Assembly (NCBI GenBank): GCA_947311845.1
Contig: CAMZMU010000115.1
Location: 29,881,351 to 29,945,350 of the forward strand
Reading direction: 5' to 3'
Length of the DNA: 64,000 bases
DNA from: Poa pratensis
Lineage: Eukaryota; Streptophyta; Magnoliopsida; Poales; Poaceae
Shown piece by piece: positions 1 to 11,287 of the stretch. Under the pieces are notes generated by a model. That model was not told the DNA's origin, searched no databases, and saw only the letters and a list, made by a program, of their open reading frames with translations. The translations under genes were made by a program, and so were the position numbers. Numbering within the stretch: position 1 is the first letter of the stretch; the number at the start of each line of letters is the position of its first letter.

Positions 1-353
1 AGTGTCTCCACGTCGAGTGGATCTAACAGGTCCTGCACACCATCTTTATCGACAAAGAAGTTAAATTTTCCAACCGTAATATCCAAACCTGATTCGAGTC
101 CGGCGAAGGCTTGCTGAGCTTCCATCGAGTGCGGCGTGAGCCTCCTTGGAGATTTTGGCGAGTGATCGCTTTTTGAATTGATGCTGGTGGATCTTGCCGG
201 CGAGTTGCTGTTTGCAACGGTGGTTGGTGATTTGCTTTTTGATGATGCAGTAGGCGAGTTACCTTGTGCAGATGCGATCATCGGGTGGCCGCTTGATGAT
301 GAAACCGGCGAAACCGTGAGCCCAATACTACCTTTCCCACAGACGGCGCCAAT
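1..353 (-). mobile_element. LTR retrotransposon internal 5' leader with primer-binding site (partial)
   Basis: Read on the minus strand, the LTR at 354-825 is followed two bases later by TGGCGCCGTCTGTGGG (about 336-351). This is the usual primer-binding stretch directly downstream of many grass Gypsy LTRs. The remaining bases would be leader and the start of gag; a weak minus-strand reading frame spans 23-217. The element continues off the left edge of the window, so family, completeness and target duplication cannot be judged. The Gypsy assignment is inferred from the PBS type only. Confidence 0.6.
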
Positions 354-825
354 TGTCGAGGTGTGCCCTCGGCAATTCCCATGGTTGCTATACCTAGGGT
401 TGATTGTGTGGTAGAGAACGCGTAGTATCGGTGGAATCGACGGCTGACAAGCTGGATTTACCCAGGTTCAGGGCCCTCGAGTGAGGTAAAACCCTACTTC
501 CTGCTTGTCTGTGTTTATGGTATGAATATTAGGGTTACAAGGGTTCGACGAGCTACTGATCTCGTCGAGATTCTGGTGGCTATGGATTGCTTGTCCTTGA
601 TCGATCACCCTCCCAGCCTTTATATAGGAGGCTAGGTCTCGGGAAACACAACCGACCAAGGTTACATGTATGGAAAGTATTAACCGACTATTATTTGATC
701 TTGCTTGGAAAACATCTTCGTCTTGGGCCTTTCTTCATGGGTTTCGATTAATCCTTGGGCTTCTTTGGTCATCACGTGCACCAGGTACCCTTATGCTGGG
801 GTACCCGCAGAGTATAACCTCGTCA
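354..825 (-). mobile_element. 5' LTR of the Gypsy-like element (minus strand)
   Basis: The 472-bp block starts TGTCGAGG and ends CCTCGTCA, an imperfect inverted repeat with the TG...CA ends expected of an LTR. It lies next to the primer-binding site at about 336-351. On the minus strand a TATATAAAGG box is present near 617-625, consistent with the U3/R boundary. Because the internal region lies to the left, this is the 5' LTR of a minus-oriented element. The second LTR is outside the window. Confidence 0.6.
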
Positions 826-1839
826 GAGACCCCAAGAGGAAGGTATGATGCATTTAAGCAGCAAGCTTTCCCTCAGAAAGAAACCAAGGTTAAAGAACCA
901 GTAGGAGCAGCAACTCTTCAGAAGGTTGTTGGTGGCCGCACGGCGCAACACGATCACCAACGTGGAACCTGCACACAACACAATCAAATTACTTTGCCCC
1001 AACGAAACAGTGAGGTTGTCAATCTCACCGGCTTGCTGAAAACAAAGGATTAAACGTCTCGTGTGGAAAATGAGTATTAAATTGCAGAGAATGAAAAGGA
1101 ATAGTTTGCAGTTTGTGGTTGTTTAATCAGTGTAAAAGAATGGACCGGGTCCACAGTTCACTAATGGTGTCTCTCCATAAAAGATAACTAACATGTTGGG
1201 TGAACAAATTACAGCTGGGCAATTGACAAATAGTGAGCGCATGACAATGCATATATATGACATGTTGACTACTATGATATTTAATTGGGCATTACGACAA
1301 GATACATAGACCGTTATCCAACAGCATCTATGACTAATAATCCACCGCCGAGTTGTCATCTGAGTCCCCCGTTGGTATTAAGTTGCAAGCAACGGATAAT
1401 TGCATTAAGTAAAGCGCGTAATGTAAACAAACACATATGCCCGTGGACATAGCATCGTTAGGTTATCCCTAGTGGCAACAACACATTCACAACCTTAGAA
1501 CTTTCTGTCACTATCCCAGGTTAAACGGAGGCATGAACCCACTATCTAGCATAAATACTCTCTCTTGGAGTTACAAGCATCTACTTGGCCAAAGCATATA
1601 CGAGTAACGGAAAGCATGCAAGATCTTAAATAACATATAAGATAGATTGATAATCAACTTGACATAGTATTCAATATTCATCGGATCCCAGCAAACACAA
1701 CATGTAGCATTACAATAATATGATCTTGATCATGTAGGGCAGCTCACAAGATCTAAACATGATGGCACAAACTGGAGAGACAACCATCTAGCTACTGCTA
1801 TGGACCCGTAGTCAAAGGATGAACTACTCACGCATCACT
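826..1839. other. No gene recognised; repeat-like spacer
   Basis: Short reading frames only, without a recognisable domain or splice-consistent exon. The stretch from about 1100 onward reads like the interior of a dispersed Triticeae repeat that continues into 1840-2380, but I cannot name the family. Confidence 0.3.
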
Positions 1840-2380
1840 CCGGAGGCAGGCATGGCGATGTAGAAGCCTCCGGTGACGATTCCCCTCTCCGGCAGGGTGC
1901 CGGGAAGAGGTTCTGAACCCTCCCGAGCTAGGGTTGACGGCGGCGGCGTCTCTGGAACTTTTCGTGGATATTTGCTTAGGTACTTAGGGTTTTTGCGTCG
2001 GGGAAATAAGTAGGCGAAAGGGCGGCGGCTGGAGACCCCCGAGGGCCCACACCACCCTAGGGCGCGGCAGAGGGGGGCCCCGCGCCCTAGGTGCGTGTGG
2101 CCACCTGGTGGCCCTCCTCTGTTGCTCCTTCGCTCCGTCAGGCGTGTTCTTGAAAAATAGGGACCCCCGTGTAGTTTCGTCCAATTCTGAGAATATTTCC
2201 AGACTAGCTTTTCTGGAATACAAAAACAGCAGAAAACAGGAACTGACACTTCGGCATCTTGTTAATAGGTTAGTCCCAAAAAATGTATAAAAGTGATATA
2301 AAGTAGATGTAAAACATGTAGCAATTGGTATAAAACAAGCATGGACCATCAAAAATTATAGATACGTTTGAGACGTATCA
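1840..2380 (-). repeat. Repeat copy ending in TGATACGTCTC (minus strand)
   Basis: On the minus strand this block begins TGATACGTCTCAAACGTATC (about 2361-2380), a terminus I associate with very abundant Triticeae repeats. Its last 250 bp (2125-2380) is repeated with moderate divergence at 2435-2692. The TG start would fit an LTR, but I see no matching second end and leave the class open. Confidence 0.5.
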
Positions 2381-2434
2381 GGCTCCACCTTCTGCCGCGC
2401 CGAGGTGGCGTCTAGCCCCCCTGGGTCGCCTCCT

Positions 2435-2692
2435 TGGCTGCCCTTTGGACTCCGTCTTCGTATCGATGAAAAAGTTGCCCCCGTGAAATTTCGTCCAATT
2501 CCGAGAATATTTTCCGACTAGCTTTTCTGAAATATAAAGACAGCAGAAAATAGGAACTGGTACTGTGGCATCTTGTTAATAGGTTAGTTCTAGAAAATGC
2601 GTAAAATGATATATAATGTAAATAAAACATGTAGCATTTGGTATAAAACAAGCATGAAACATCAGAAATTATAGATACGTTTGAGACGTATC
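2435..2692 (-). repeat. Second, diverged copy of the TGATACGTCTC repeat
   Basis: Direct-repeat partner of 2125-2380. Shared blocks include the CGTCCAATTC..GAGAATATTT segment, the GCATCTTGTTAATAGGTTAG segment and the terminal GATACGTTTGAGACGTATCA. Many substitutions separate the copies, so the duplication is old. Confidence 0.6.
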
Positions 2693-2719
2693 AATGGTTT
2701 TAAGGATCAAGTATACTCA

Positions 2720-3018
2720 AGTCGCTAGCATGACGGGATCGCTCTGAGTTTGCCGAATGATATTAATCTGGTTAGTATTCATGTGGATCGGGCTGCAAGG
2801 TGGTAATGGATGATATCAAGCCTAGGACTTTGGGAAACTACAATCCAATTGTTGAGGAGATATTTGATCGTGCTTTACTGTTTCGGAATTGTAGTTTTAT
2901 TCTTGAGTCCAGGATGAATAACGTAGAAGCTCATAACCTAGCTAAGTTTGTGTGGTCGCTGCAGATAGGTCGCCATGTGTGGCTAGGGTTCCCCATGACC
3001 CTGCTACGATACCCATGA
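2720..3018 (+). pseudogene. LINE RNase H-like domain fragment
   Basis: The plus-strand frame at 2800-3018 carries VEAHNLAKF followed by GRHVWLG. This is the characteristic end of the RNase H-like (RVT_3) domain at the C-terminus of plant LINE and related retroelement ORF2 proteins. The reading frame is broken upstream of 2800 and no reverse transcriptase is attached, so it is an isolated remnant. Confidence 0.6.
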
Positions 3019-3483
3019 ATATTTCTGAACAAAGATTACCATGTTTCTGATGCATGTAAATTGTGTGCATCTTTATCCATGTTTAAACCGTATATTTATC
3101 ACGAAAATGATAATATATCACTCTATACCTACCACTAATCAGTAATATGAAAATTATATTGCAAATCTCGTTATGAATTATTTTATTGTAGTTAAGGACG
3201 AAATTCTGGAGAATATCAAGCATTTATTATAAAAAATATCTGACTGAGAGCTACCAAAAATATAGAAGATAAAAAACCAGGTGAAGCAAGATTTAACGAC
3301 ATACCGATGTCGGTTGGGTCCACACCGTCAATCCAGGCAACTTTCGTGAAGACGCCTCAGTCGAATTCGCAATAGAAGACCATTGAAAACCTATTCGCCT
3401 GCTGCCATTATAAGGAGAGGGGACAACCACCATAGAGGGCCGCCAGTTCCTCATCCCTCCACAAAGTGTTGCCGTCATCATCA
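3019..3483. other. No gene recognised
   Basis: AT-rich sequence with no long frame, splice-consistent exon or clear repeat boundary. Confidence 0.3.
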
Positions 3484-3491
3484 CTTCACCA

Positions 3492-3719
3492 TATACCTGG
3501 GCATTTCTCGGGCCGGGCCGGACTCGGGCCGGGCCTAAAAATGCCCATCGCAGAAAACCCTAGGCCCGAGCCCGACTAGGCCCGATCAGCCCGACCCGAT
3601 CCTTACTAAATTCATGTTTTTGTTAAGCCTGAGCCCGGCCCGAGCTGTCTGTCGGGCCCGAAATTCAGGCCCGAGCTTGGCCCGAGATTTACGGGCCGGG
3701 CTGCCCATGGCCAGGTATA
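3492..3719. mobile_element. hAT-type MITE rich in CCCGGGCC motifs
   Basis: The 228-bp element starts TATACCTGG and ends CCAGGTATA (inverted ends). It is flanked by CTTCACCA (3484-3491) and CTGCACCA (3720-3727), an 8-bp target duplication with one mismatch, as made by hAT transposases. The interior is full of GGGCC/GGCCC palindromes and has no coding capacity. Confidence 0.7.
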
Positions 3720-3891
3720 CTGCACCACCATCTCCATCACCATAGTCATCTCCATGACTCCATAGTCATACTCTACTTGTAATTTAGATCTCATCGCGAT
3801 TGGCAATATTGTAAGAACTATCAATCATTCATATTCATACTATTTTCTACAATGTTTTCTATTGCTGATATGATCACGAGTGTGAGTAGTC

Positions 3892-4560
3892 TGCTGGGAA
3901 TATGCCCTAGAGGCAATATTATTAAGTTATTATTTTTCCTAGTTCATTATTAATGTTATATCTTTATTCTGTAACTATGATGACACTTGAAAATGAGATT
4001 CAAAGGAAAATTCATACGCACGTGTAGAGGAGTAAGCAAACAAGTGTTCATAATCTAACCTCTAAGATTAGCTTGCATGTTGTTTGATGATCACGTTTTA
4101 CTAATCACGGACTAAGTTAAGTGAACAATTGTAAGAGTATACTGTTGGCAGAACAATATTATTGAACCGACCCAATAATATGTATCTTGATATTATTTGT
4201 CATGCTAGTAGCAATGTTTTACGAAGTTATCATTTGCAAAGCCTCACATGCCAATGGGCTTGTCGACAACCAATACATATGGACCCACCCATTTTGAGAT
4301 CCATGTTCACGTACATGTATGTCTGACACCTTTTTGTCAGATATGGACCAACACTTTTCGCACACGAGTCCAAGCATGTCATGGCAACACAATCCATATT
4401 GCGCATGTGTACTTGAACTCGAAACTAGTACCACATGTCAGTGACCTATTTAGCAATCAAAATACAAACTTTAACAAGCATGGGCTTGGTTACAAGCCAA
4501 AGGAGAATGCCAAGAGAAAGTCATGTTTGCCTCATCATTTCCGCAAAGCTTATGTAGATT
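3892..4560 (+). mobile_element. Diverged Copia-like LTR remnant
   Basis: The first bases, TGCTGGGAATATGCCCTAGA, closely match the 5' end of Angela/BARE-type Copia LTRs of Triticeae (TGTTGGAAATATGCCCTAGAGG, recalled from the family). Similarity fades quickly downstream and no second LTR or coding domain is present, so this is a degraded solo LTR or fragment; the right boundary is approximate. Confidence 0.5.
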
Positions 4561-4596
4561 TCTAAAGGAAGAAAGGGAGATGAGGAGGACACGTTG

Positions 4597-4751
4597 CAGC
4601 GGCGGATCTACGTACAAGCTGTGGGGTCAGCTGACCCCACAGCTTTTCAACAAAACCTTTAAATATATGCTGTAAAAAAATTAAAAAATAGTAAAATCTA
4701 TAGATATTGTGTGTTTGACCCCACAGAGCTTATACTCTGGCTCCGTCACTG
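4597..4751. mobile_element. hAT-type MITE, CAGYGRCGGA ends
   Basis: The 155-bp element begins CAGCGGCGGATC and ends CTCCGTCACTG. It has a perfect 8-bp target duplication ACACGTTG at 4589-4596 and 4752-4759. It carries inverted GTGGGGTCA/TGACCCCAC motifs inside. Its ends match the elements at 17480-17590 and 21562-22130. Confidence 0.8.
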
Positions 4752-4759
4752 ACACGTTG

Positions 4760-5427
4760 GACATTGTGGACAAAGGCATCAGAGGTGGTAAAGCTAATAG
4801 GAGATATGCTACAGACGATAATTCTAAGGGCACCTTTAACCCCTCCTATATGCTTTGCGAGCACAATGATGGAGTGTTTATGCCAAATTTGTTGGTACTC
4901 GTAGTGTCGTGCACTATAAACCTATTTGGGTTTCTTAAGACCTTGTTACTAACACCAAAGAACCCATTTGAAAATAGGCTCCTAAAGTTCTTTGATGTTG
5001 TGATTATAGATCCTTTTGTTTCAGTTCTTTTGAACCTATAAATATATTTCCAACTTTTTAAACAAAAGAATCACAGGATCTCGGCAGCCAAAGTGATCCG
5101 TTTTTGTTTTAGAAAGCCAAAGTGATCCAGTTGTTTGTGGGAAAGCAGAGCCTAAGTGATCCAGTTTTATTGGGCCGAAGCCCACCCAGGCCCTTCTTTA
5201 TTGGGGTTAATCCCCAGTCACTGCCGCTGCTCCTCTCACTCTCTCTCGCCTACCCTGGCGGCGCGAGTCCTCACTGCCTGCCGCGCCGTACGGTGGTGGC
5301 CGCCGCCGGCCACCCTATCCTCGCCGGTCGCTCTGCTCCTCCAAACCATCTCAAGACATTAGCCATTGATGACTAATTTCATAATCCATAATTGCCCCAC
5401 AAAATACCCAGAAAATATGTTCTTCAG
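4760..5427. other. Gene-promoter-like sequence, no intact gene
   Basis: From about 5160 to 5360 the sequence becomes GC-rich and pyrimidine-rich with TTGGGCC and GGCCC motifs, like the 5' region of a grass gene. No frame is recognisable. It directly precedes the deoxyhypusine synthase pseudogene but does not look like that gene's first exon. Confidence 0.3.
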
Positions 5428-6727
5428 GTGGATGTTATTTGTTATGACTGCTGGGGGTATAGAGGAGGACCTCATAAAATGCCTCGCACTAACGTACCGA
5501 GGTGATTTTTCCTTACCAGGGCACTGCTGCGGTCAAAAGGACTTAATCGGATAGGAAATCTGTTGGTGCCCAATGATAACTATTGCAAATCAGATGCTAC
5601 AAGAACAATCTACTGAGGTAATAATTCTTCCTAGTTTAAATACAGTAGGTAACAACTTGTTTGAATTATATACTCCATGTATTCCTAGCAACCAACCATT
5701 CCTTGCACTTGTTATGGGCCCATTATGGTGCTCGTGGAAGCTTCTGATGCATAAATTTGCTGCGAAAGTTGTTAATTTGCAGAAGATGCATGAAACAGTA
5801 GATCAATTATATCTTGGATTTAGAGAAACTAGTAAATATAATCTTGATATTGTTGCCTATTAATCTCTGAAAACCTCCTTATTTAAGTGGACACGATTAT
5901 TTTTCTGAAACAACAAATAAGCAGGAAGCCAGGAACATTTTGTTAAGAGGAATAGAACTAAACTCTGACTCGAAGTACTTATAATATTTGTTTGACATGT
6001 TAAAATGAAAATAAAAACAATCGAGTCTACCTAACATGAAGTTTATTGTAAATTGGCTACATGGGTTTCTTTCTTTAACATATATTCGTTCCGGTGGACC
6101 TCTGGAGCGATCAGTGAATAATTTTCTGGCAAAATAAGTACACGGTAATGACTAATGAGTATCTAGGCTACAGGATCTTGTCAAGCGTAATGTGTGTTTA
6201 ACGTTTTATATGTTTCTGCGCAATTGCTGAAATCTACGCTGGGGGTGTTACAGTATATGTGGACCGCGCTAGCTCTTTCCATTAGATCGGTCTTTTGGAA
6301 TAATGGTCAGCGCATGAAACATGACAGGTTGCATGTTGGTTACTGTTTGCTATTTTAACTTAAAGATGACCCAGCTTTTCTAGAACGTGAACTCCTTGTA
6401 ATAGTTTCAATGCTGACCGGTTTTATATTTCTGTTATCTTCATCAATTTCTTGTTAAATGCAGAGAGTTTGGACACCATCAAAGGTGATTGCTCGACTTG
6501 GCTAAGAAATACATGATGAAAGCTGTTTGCTATTTTAACTTAAAGATGACCCAGCTTTTCTAGAACGTGAACTCCTTGTAATAGTTTCAATGCTGACCGG
6601 TTTTATATTTCTGTTATCTTCATCAATTTCTTGTTAAACGCAGAGAGTTTGGACACCATCAAAGGTGATTGCTCGACTTGGCTAAGAAATACATGATGAA
6701 AGCTGTTTCCGTTATTGGACATACAAG
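5428..6727 (+). pseudogene. DHS: Deoxyhypusine synthase pseudogene fragment
   Basis: Two internal exons of deoxyhypusine synthase, the enzyme that modifies eIF5A with spermidine, are recognisable with their intron. Exon A (5428-5617) follows a TTCTTCAG acceptor and encodes [20 protein letters not shown]. It continues in other frames through [20 protein letters not shown] and QMLQEQSTE, ending at a GAG|GTAATA donor. Exon B (6644-6727) follows TGCAG and encodes VWTPSKVIARLG-stop-EIHDES..YWTYK, then GTGACA. Damage: one extra T near 5440, a one-base loss near 5521, part of the exon after NDNYC missing, and Lys to stop in exon B. The N-terminal half and the C-terminal catalytic region are absent. 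A 180-bp tandem duplication repeats exon B's start. It cannot make a functional enzyme. Confidence 0.85.
6343..6702 (+). repeat. 180-bp tandem duplication (two copies)
   Basis: Copies 6343-6522 and 6523-6702 are identical except for T at 6459 versus C at 6639. The unit contains the end of a deoxyhypusine synthase intron plus most of exon B. The near-identity shows a duplication much younger than the decay of the pseudogene, because both copies already carry the stop codon. Confidence 0.95.
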
Positions 6728-6995
6728 GTGACATGCTTTTGACGAAACCTTTGTTTTCTTACAGATTATCAAAAGGTTTGCAAAAATATGTAAATGCTGA
6801 TCATATTTAAGTAGTCTGTAAATAACTTTGTTGGGTAAACAATTAGATAAACTAGGTTTCTTCTTGAGAAAAATGAATTAAACTACTTGAGAATTTTGTG
6901 GGATTTGAGTCTGTTATTGGTGTCGTTTCACCCAAAAATTATTTTCCGTATTGAGTCAGATGAATTTAGCCAGAAATAGTACGGAAATTCGCATT

Positions 6996-7191
6996 GGCAC
7001 CCGGGAGCATATGCTCCCGGTATTTTCAAAAAAAATTCAAAATTTGAAAACTTATCAAAAAAATCTGAAAAAAATACACGGTGGTGCGTACCATGGTCAG
7101 GTACGTGCATGATTTTTTTTCAGATTTTTTGATAAGTTTTCAAATTTTGAATGTTTTTTGAAAATACCGGGAGCATATGCTCGCGGGAGCC
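6996..7191. mobile_element. Long-hairpin MITE
   Basis: About 80 bp at the left (GGCACCCGGGAGCATATGCT..) is repeated inverted at the right (..AGCATATGCTCGCGGGAGCC), including the ATTTTCAAAA and AAAATTTGAAAACTTATC blocks. The short central loop is GGTGCGTACCATGGTCAGGT. A transcript would fold into a near-perfect stem. No target duplication is convincing. Confidence 0.75.
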
Positions 7192-7983
7192 AAAACGGCG
7201 CTCTCGAAATAGTAGCCATTCTTGAACCGAACTTTTGTATTTTTTTTTAGAGGGGTAAAATTTTTTTTTTAGAAGGGTGAACTTTTGTATTGTACCAAGT
7301 GCGTCACAGTTTAGCAGATGTAAACAGGGTACAGTCAGTGACTGCCTGCCAGGTTGAGCACGTCGACCTCCTCCCCGCACTTCCATCACACCATACCGAC
7401 CTGGCATCCGCTGCGTGAGACGAGGATGAGAAGTCCTGGTCGGGACTGAAGTGGGACTCTGCTGCCATGGCGGGAGCTCGGAGTTCGTTGTGTTCGAGGC
7501 GTCCTTGTGCTCGCTTTTGCGTGGTATCTGCAGTTCAGTGCAGAGACAAGTCGGTACCGGAGACGGAAGCTCACATGGGCCGTCTTCCTTAAGTCAGCTT
7601 AAGGCCCAGCCCAGCAAAGGCTACCGACTGCGCAGGCCCACCCACCCATGCCGGAATTGGAGTTCTACACGAACCCTGTGGAGTTCCCAACACTGCTGAA
7701 TCCTCTCCATCCCTAACGCCCTCTCCACCGCTCTGAATCCCAGCCGCCCTCCTCCGCCGTAGACTCTCCGGCAGTGCGTGACCCCCAACCGCCCGCTGCC
7801 CTACCGCAAAATCATGCTCTCAGGTGTCAAATGCTTGCCCCTGATATGCTTTAAAGCGTGCAAACGAGCAAGCTGCCTGCGAAGGTAGAAATATTGAGGA
7901 GGTGGGTACATCCCAGATATGCTTTTGAGCATTGCAACTTCAGTTAGTTTTCTCTAACTTGTAGGATTATATAATTCCTGTAG
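7192..7983. other. Promoter/5'-leader-like sequence, no intact gene
   Basis: From about 7580 to 7800 there are GGCCCA motifs and a C-rich leader of the kind found before grass genes, followed by what looks like an intron up to the acceptor at 7983. It plausibly belongs to the CWF19-like fragment that follows. Confidence 0.3.
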
Positions 7984-8919
7984 GTTGTTGAAGAGAGATG
8001 GGGCTCATTGGGCCATGTAGCTGCATCGGTATCAACGTCTAGAGTTGCCCCTTCTCATGCTCATTTGCAGGCCATTAGAGGTAGAAAAGTTGGACAAGCA
8101 GACAACTCTGAAATATCCTCTAGAGAAAATTGTAAGGAGGACAAGCAAGGTGAAGAGAGTGGTGGTGGCCGCCAATTTTTTCGAGTTCCTCTTGGGAACA
8201 TGTCATGAGAAGACCTAAACCTGATTCAACACCTTGGAAGAGGAATAGACAGAATATGTGTCATGAGAAAACCTAAACCTGATTCAACACCTTGGAAGAG
8301 GAATAGACAGAATATGTCTTCTGAGGATCGGACGCTTATCTTGTCAGCACTAGCAAGCATCAATAAATTTTCTGATGACAGAAGCTTTATGGAAAGGATT
8401 AATAACGCTGGTAGTAAGAATGCAAATGTTTCGTCTTTTGAGGCACTCAAAATCTAAATGCAAACCAGTTAGCTGCAAAGATTCTGCAGCTCCGAATGAA
8501 AGGCAAGCACAAAGAAGCTGACCAACTTTCAGTAAGTGTCACATATATTCTTATTGTGAGAAACTGACACACTTGTTTTGCTGGTTCATTAGTGAATCAC
8601 TAGTTTGCAAAATGAAATTTATGACATGACAGTCACATATATTCATTTGAATCCACACAAAGCCTTTTCCAACCATAGTAGAAACTGTATCAATCCATGC
8701 AGGCACAACAAATTGGACTATGTATATGAGCAACTTGTAGCTTCGGATGCAAAGCTCTATTAATCAAATTTCTTTGTGCTTGATTATACTACTAGTAGAG
8801 GCCACGTAATTTCTTAACTAATAGTATTTTTTCTCTCAGAGAGAAATGGAGGCTGTGCTGGAAAATTAGGGTGCTTCTGTTAAAGAGCCTAGGCATGAAA
8901 GGGAAAGGAGCTCAATCAG
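7984..8919 (+). pseudogene. CWF19-like protein 2 pseudogene fragment
   Basis: Exon-like pieces with good splice signals encode a charged protein. The first follows TCCTGTAG at 7984 (VVEERWGSLGHVAASVSTSR), runs through KPDSTPWKRNRQNMSSEDR, and reaches NLNANQLAAKILQLRMKGKH and KEADQLS before a GTAAGT donor at 8532. A second piece (8840-8919) encodes REMEAVLEN-stop-GASVKEPRHERERSS. The KILQLRMKGKHKEA stretch resembles the region ahead of the CwfJ domains in plant CWF19-like spliceosome-associated proteins. Breaks: a 58-bp tandem duplication, a frameshift near 8455 and an in-frame TAG near 8870. The conserved CwfJ domains are not seen. The family name is from memory of the motif and is less certain than the gene-derived nature. 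Confidence 0.5.
8201..8316 (+). repeat. 58-bp tandem duplication inside the CWF19-like fragment
   Basis: Copies 8201-8258 and 8259-8316 differ by one base (agaagacc versus agaaaacc). Since 58 is not a multiple of three, the duplication shifts the reading frame of the gene fragment. Confidence 0.9.
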
Positions 8920-10412
8920 GTTAGTTCATCTTATGTTGAACTTCATCTTACTAGTTGGTGTTATGATTGTATGTTATCTGTCCTAAGTTATGCTTCCAAT
9001 TACCTTCCATCTCTTGTGGAGGTTGTTTGTCCCTTTGAGGTTAGTATCCCATGAAATTAACTTCAACTGATCAGTTCTCATGGTTTTTGTTAGGTGAAGC
9101 AACACAATATTTATGTTTTATGTTGTGGCAGGATTATTTCTTACCTAGGACGGCTACTCCTTTAGAAGATATTTTCAAGTCGATTCTCTGGTATGGAGAT
9201 GCCACCAATGAAATTGCTATAATAACTTAGACATTGCCACTGTTTAAAACTTGACTTTAGGACTCAACTGAAAAGCTTACGGAAATAATGATTAACTTCT
9301 ATAGGGATACATATGGTCATTTTCTAGTATCGAGCTATCCAATCTATTTTTTACTGTAAATGCGCTTGATAAGGTAATTTCCTGTAGTATTTGAAATGGA
9401 AATAGACTTTATTTCCTTGTATTGTAGTCCGTGAATGTATTAATGTCCTTACCATTATGTTATTGTTCCATGCATAAAGTTCTTATTTTTCATTAGTAAA
9501 ATTTACCTCATTGAATTTAAGTTTGATCGTTCGTGCAGGACAGAAACCTCAATCAAAGCTCCAATAGCTTTCTCCGAGTCGTTCTCACCAAGGCCGAGAT
9601 GGTACCACCTATCGATTTCTCACTTTGTTATTTGGGTTTGATGGAGAGGGTGGTTATCTTTCCTGGTTTTCCTTTGCCTTGTGCAGAGTGAGATGCTTAC
9701 TGTTGGAACCACTTAGGTGAATGTAAATTGAATGCAGCAGCTGCTCTCTTGGTCTTGTGCTATTGTCTTTTCATGTCCTTCATCCTTTTGCTAGGTCTTA
9801 AACTTTGATGCCATTGCCATTTTGCTATGGTAGATTCCTATCTAATATGTATATGAGATGACGATGTTAGAGCTATAATCCGTTTAAACTAGTACCGTTA
9901 ATAATCACACTTCCATATATACCATTTCTATGATTATTCATCTAACTAAAGATTGTTTCTTAATTTCTGTAGACCCTGGATATATTCTTGATGTCACTCC
10001 AGCTTATATTGAAACGATGCTCTTTGATCCATGTAAGAGTTCTTCTCAGAATTTCCAAAAGAAATGGTCAAGACGTTCAAATGCAGCTGCTCTTGTAAGT
10101 TCATCCTTGCGGTCTTGTTTTTAGTTCCACTGCATCTTGCACACTTTCTGAAGAAAATGACTGCATATTCCTCAGCGAACCTACATAATCTGCATTAGGT
10201 GCCCATCTGAGACTATTTTTTGTTGATTATGCAGTGACAGTATGTTTTGATACTTCATATGAACGACTGAACAAGTTACTTACACGTCTCTGTAGAATAC
10301 AGTGAGAACCTCAATCTTCATGACGAGGAGCCAAGGCCGGAGACAACAAACTTCCTCAACGACAGGGAGTGGTCCTACATCTCACAGCAGAACACAAGGT
10401 AGTTTTCATACC

Positions 10413-10443
<31 letters not shown>

Positions 10444-11034
10444 TGTTCACACAATAGCATGTGCAAGATTCATTCACGCAGTAGCCCTTATGTGTAGAAT
10501 ATTTGCTTAGCAAAAAACCATGCTAGCGTTCTGTCTATAGTTAAATAGTTGACTGACCATGCTAAATCTAAATATATTGCCACTTTTAACTAGAGCCTTC
10601 TGTTTTGTGTTGAACTTTGAGAAGCTATCTTTTGTCTAGTTCTAAGTATGCACATATGAACAATTTGAATGAAGGTTCAGGGCAAAGAACTGCTGCTGCA
10701 ACACAAGGTTCAGGAAAGAAAATGAAGAAGATTGTAATGGTTTTATCATCAAAGTAGATAGCTGTCAGTTTCTTGAGGATGAATGTAAGTTGATGTCCTA
10801 CTTGACATGGATTGTTACCACAATAGCTGTCATATGTTGCCAGTTATTGTCACCGGTACCTACTTGAGGATTAATGATGTTTTTATTGCTGTAATGGATT
10901 GTAATGATTGTAATATTTGAAGTCTGCCTGATTTAGAAAACTGATTGCCTCTGTGTATTAGTAATGAATTGTAATATTTGAATTCTGCATGAAATACCTG
11001 AATATATTGTTATATTTGACTTTTGCCTCTGTTT
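8920..11034 (+). other. Exon-like fragments of unidentified host gene(s)
   Basis: Several short plus-strand pieces have acceptor- or donor-like borders and protein-like composition. One lies near 9540-9600 after GTGCAG (DRNLNQSSNSFLRVVLTKAE). Another at about 9972-10093 encodes PGYILDVTPAYIETMLFDPC and ends before GTAAGT. A third is at about 10307-10399 (NLHDEEPRPETTNFLNDREW). I do not recognise a single protein joining them. They may belong to the preceding CWF19-like locus or to other captured genes. Confidence 0.35.
10413..10444 (+). repeat. (CTTT)8 microsatellite
   Basis: Eight perfect CTTT units. Confidence 0.95.
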
Positions 11035-11287
11035 TAATTTGGAGGCACTGAAAATGGAGGCCATTAGAGGCACAAATCAAAAGTGCCTCAGATGGTATAG
11101 CATTAGAGGCATTATTGAGTGTCTCAAATGGTATCACCTTTTAAGGCATTATTGAAAAATGCCACAAACGACTTTTAGCTATACAAGTAAATGCTGCACT
11201 TTTATTTTTGCCTCAGAAAACATTTTGAGACATTTTTGGGACTTTTGGAGGCATTACTGAGTGCCTCTGGTTCTAGTACGTGATATA
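11035..11287. mobile_element. CACTA-like element terminus
   Basis: The right edge ends ..GTACGTGATATAGTG; read inward on the minus strand it begins CACTATATCACGTACTAGAA. The 250 bp next to it contains many scattered GAGGCAYT/TGCCTC motifs in both directions, the subterminal repeat structure typical of CACTA transposons. No matching left end was found in the preceding 6 kb, so the element is either truncated or its other end has diverged. Confidence 0.5.
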
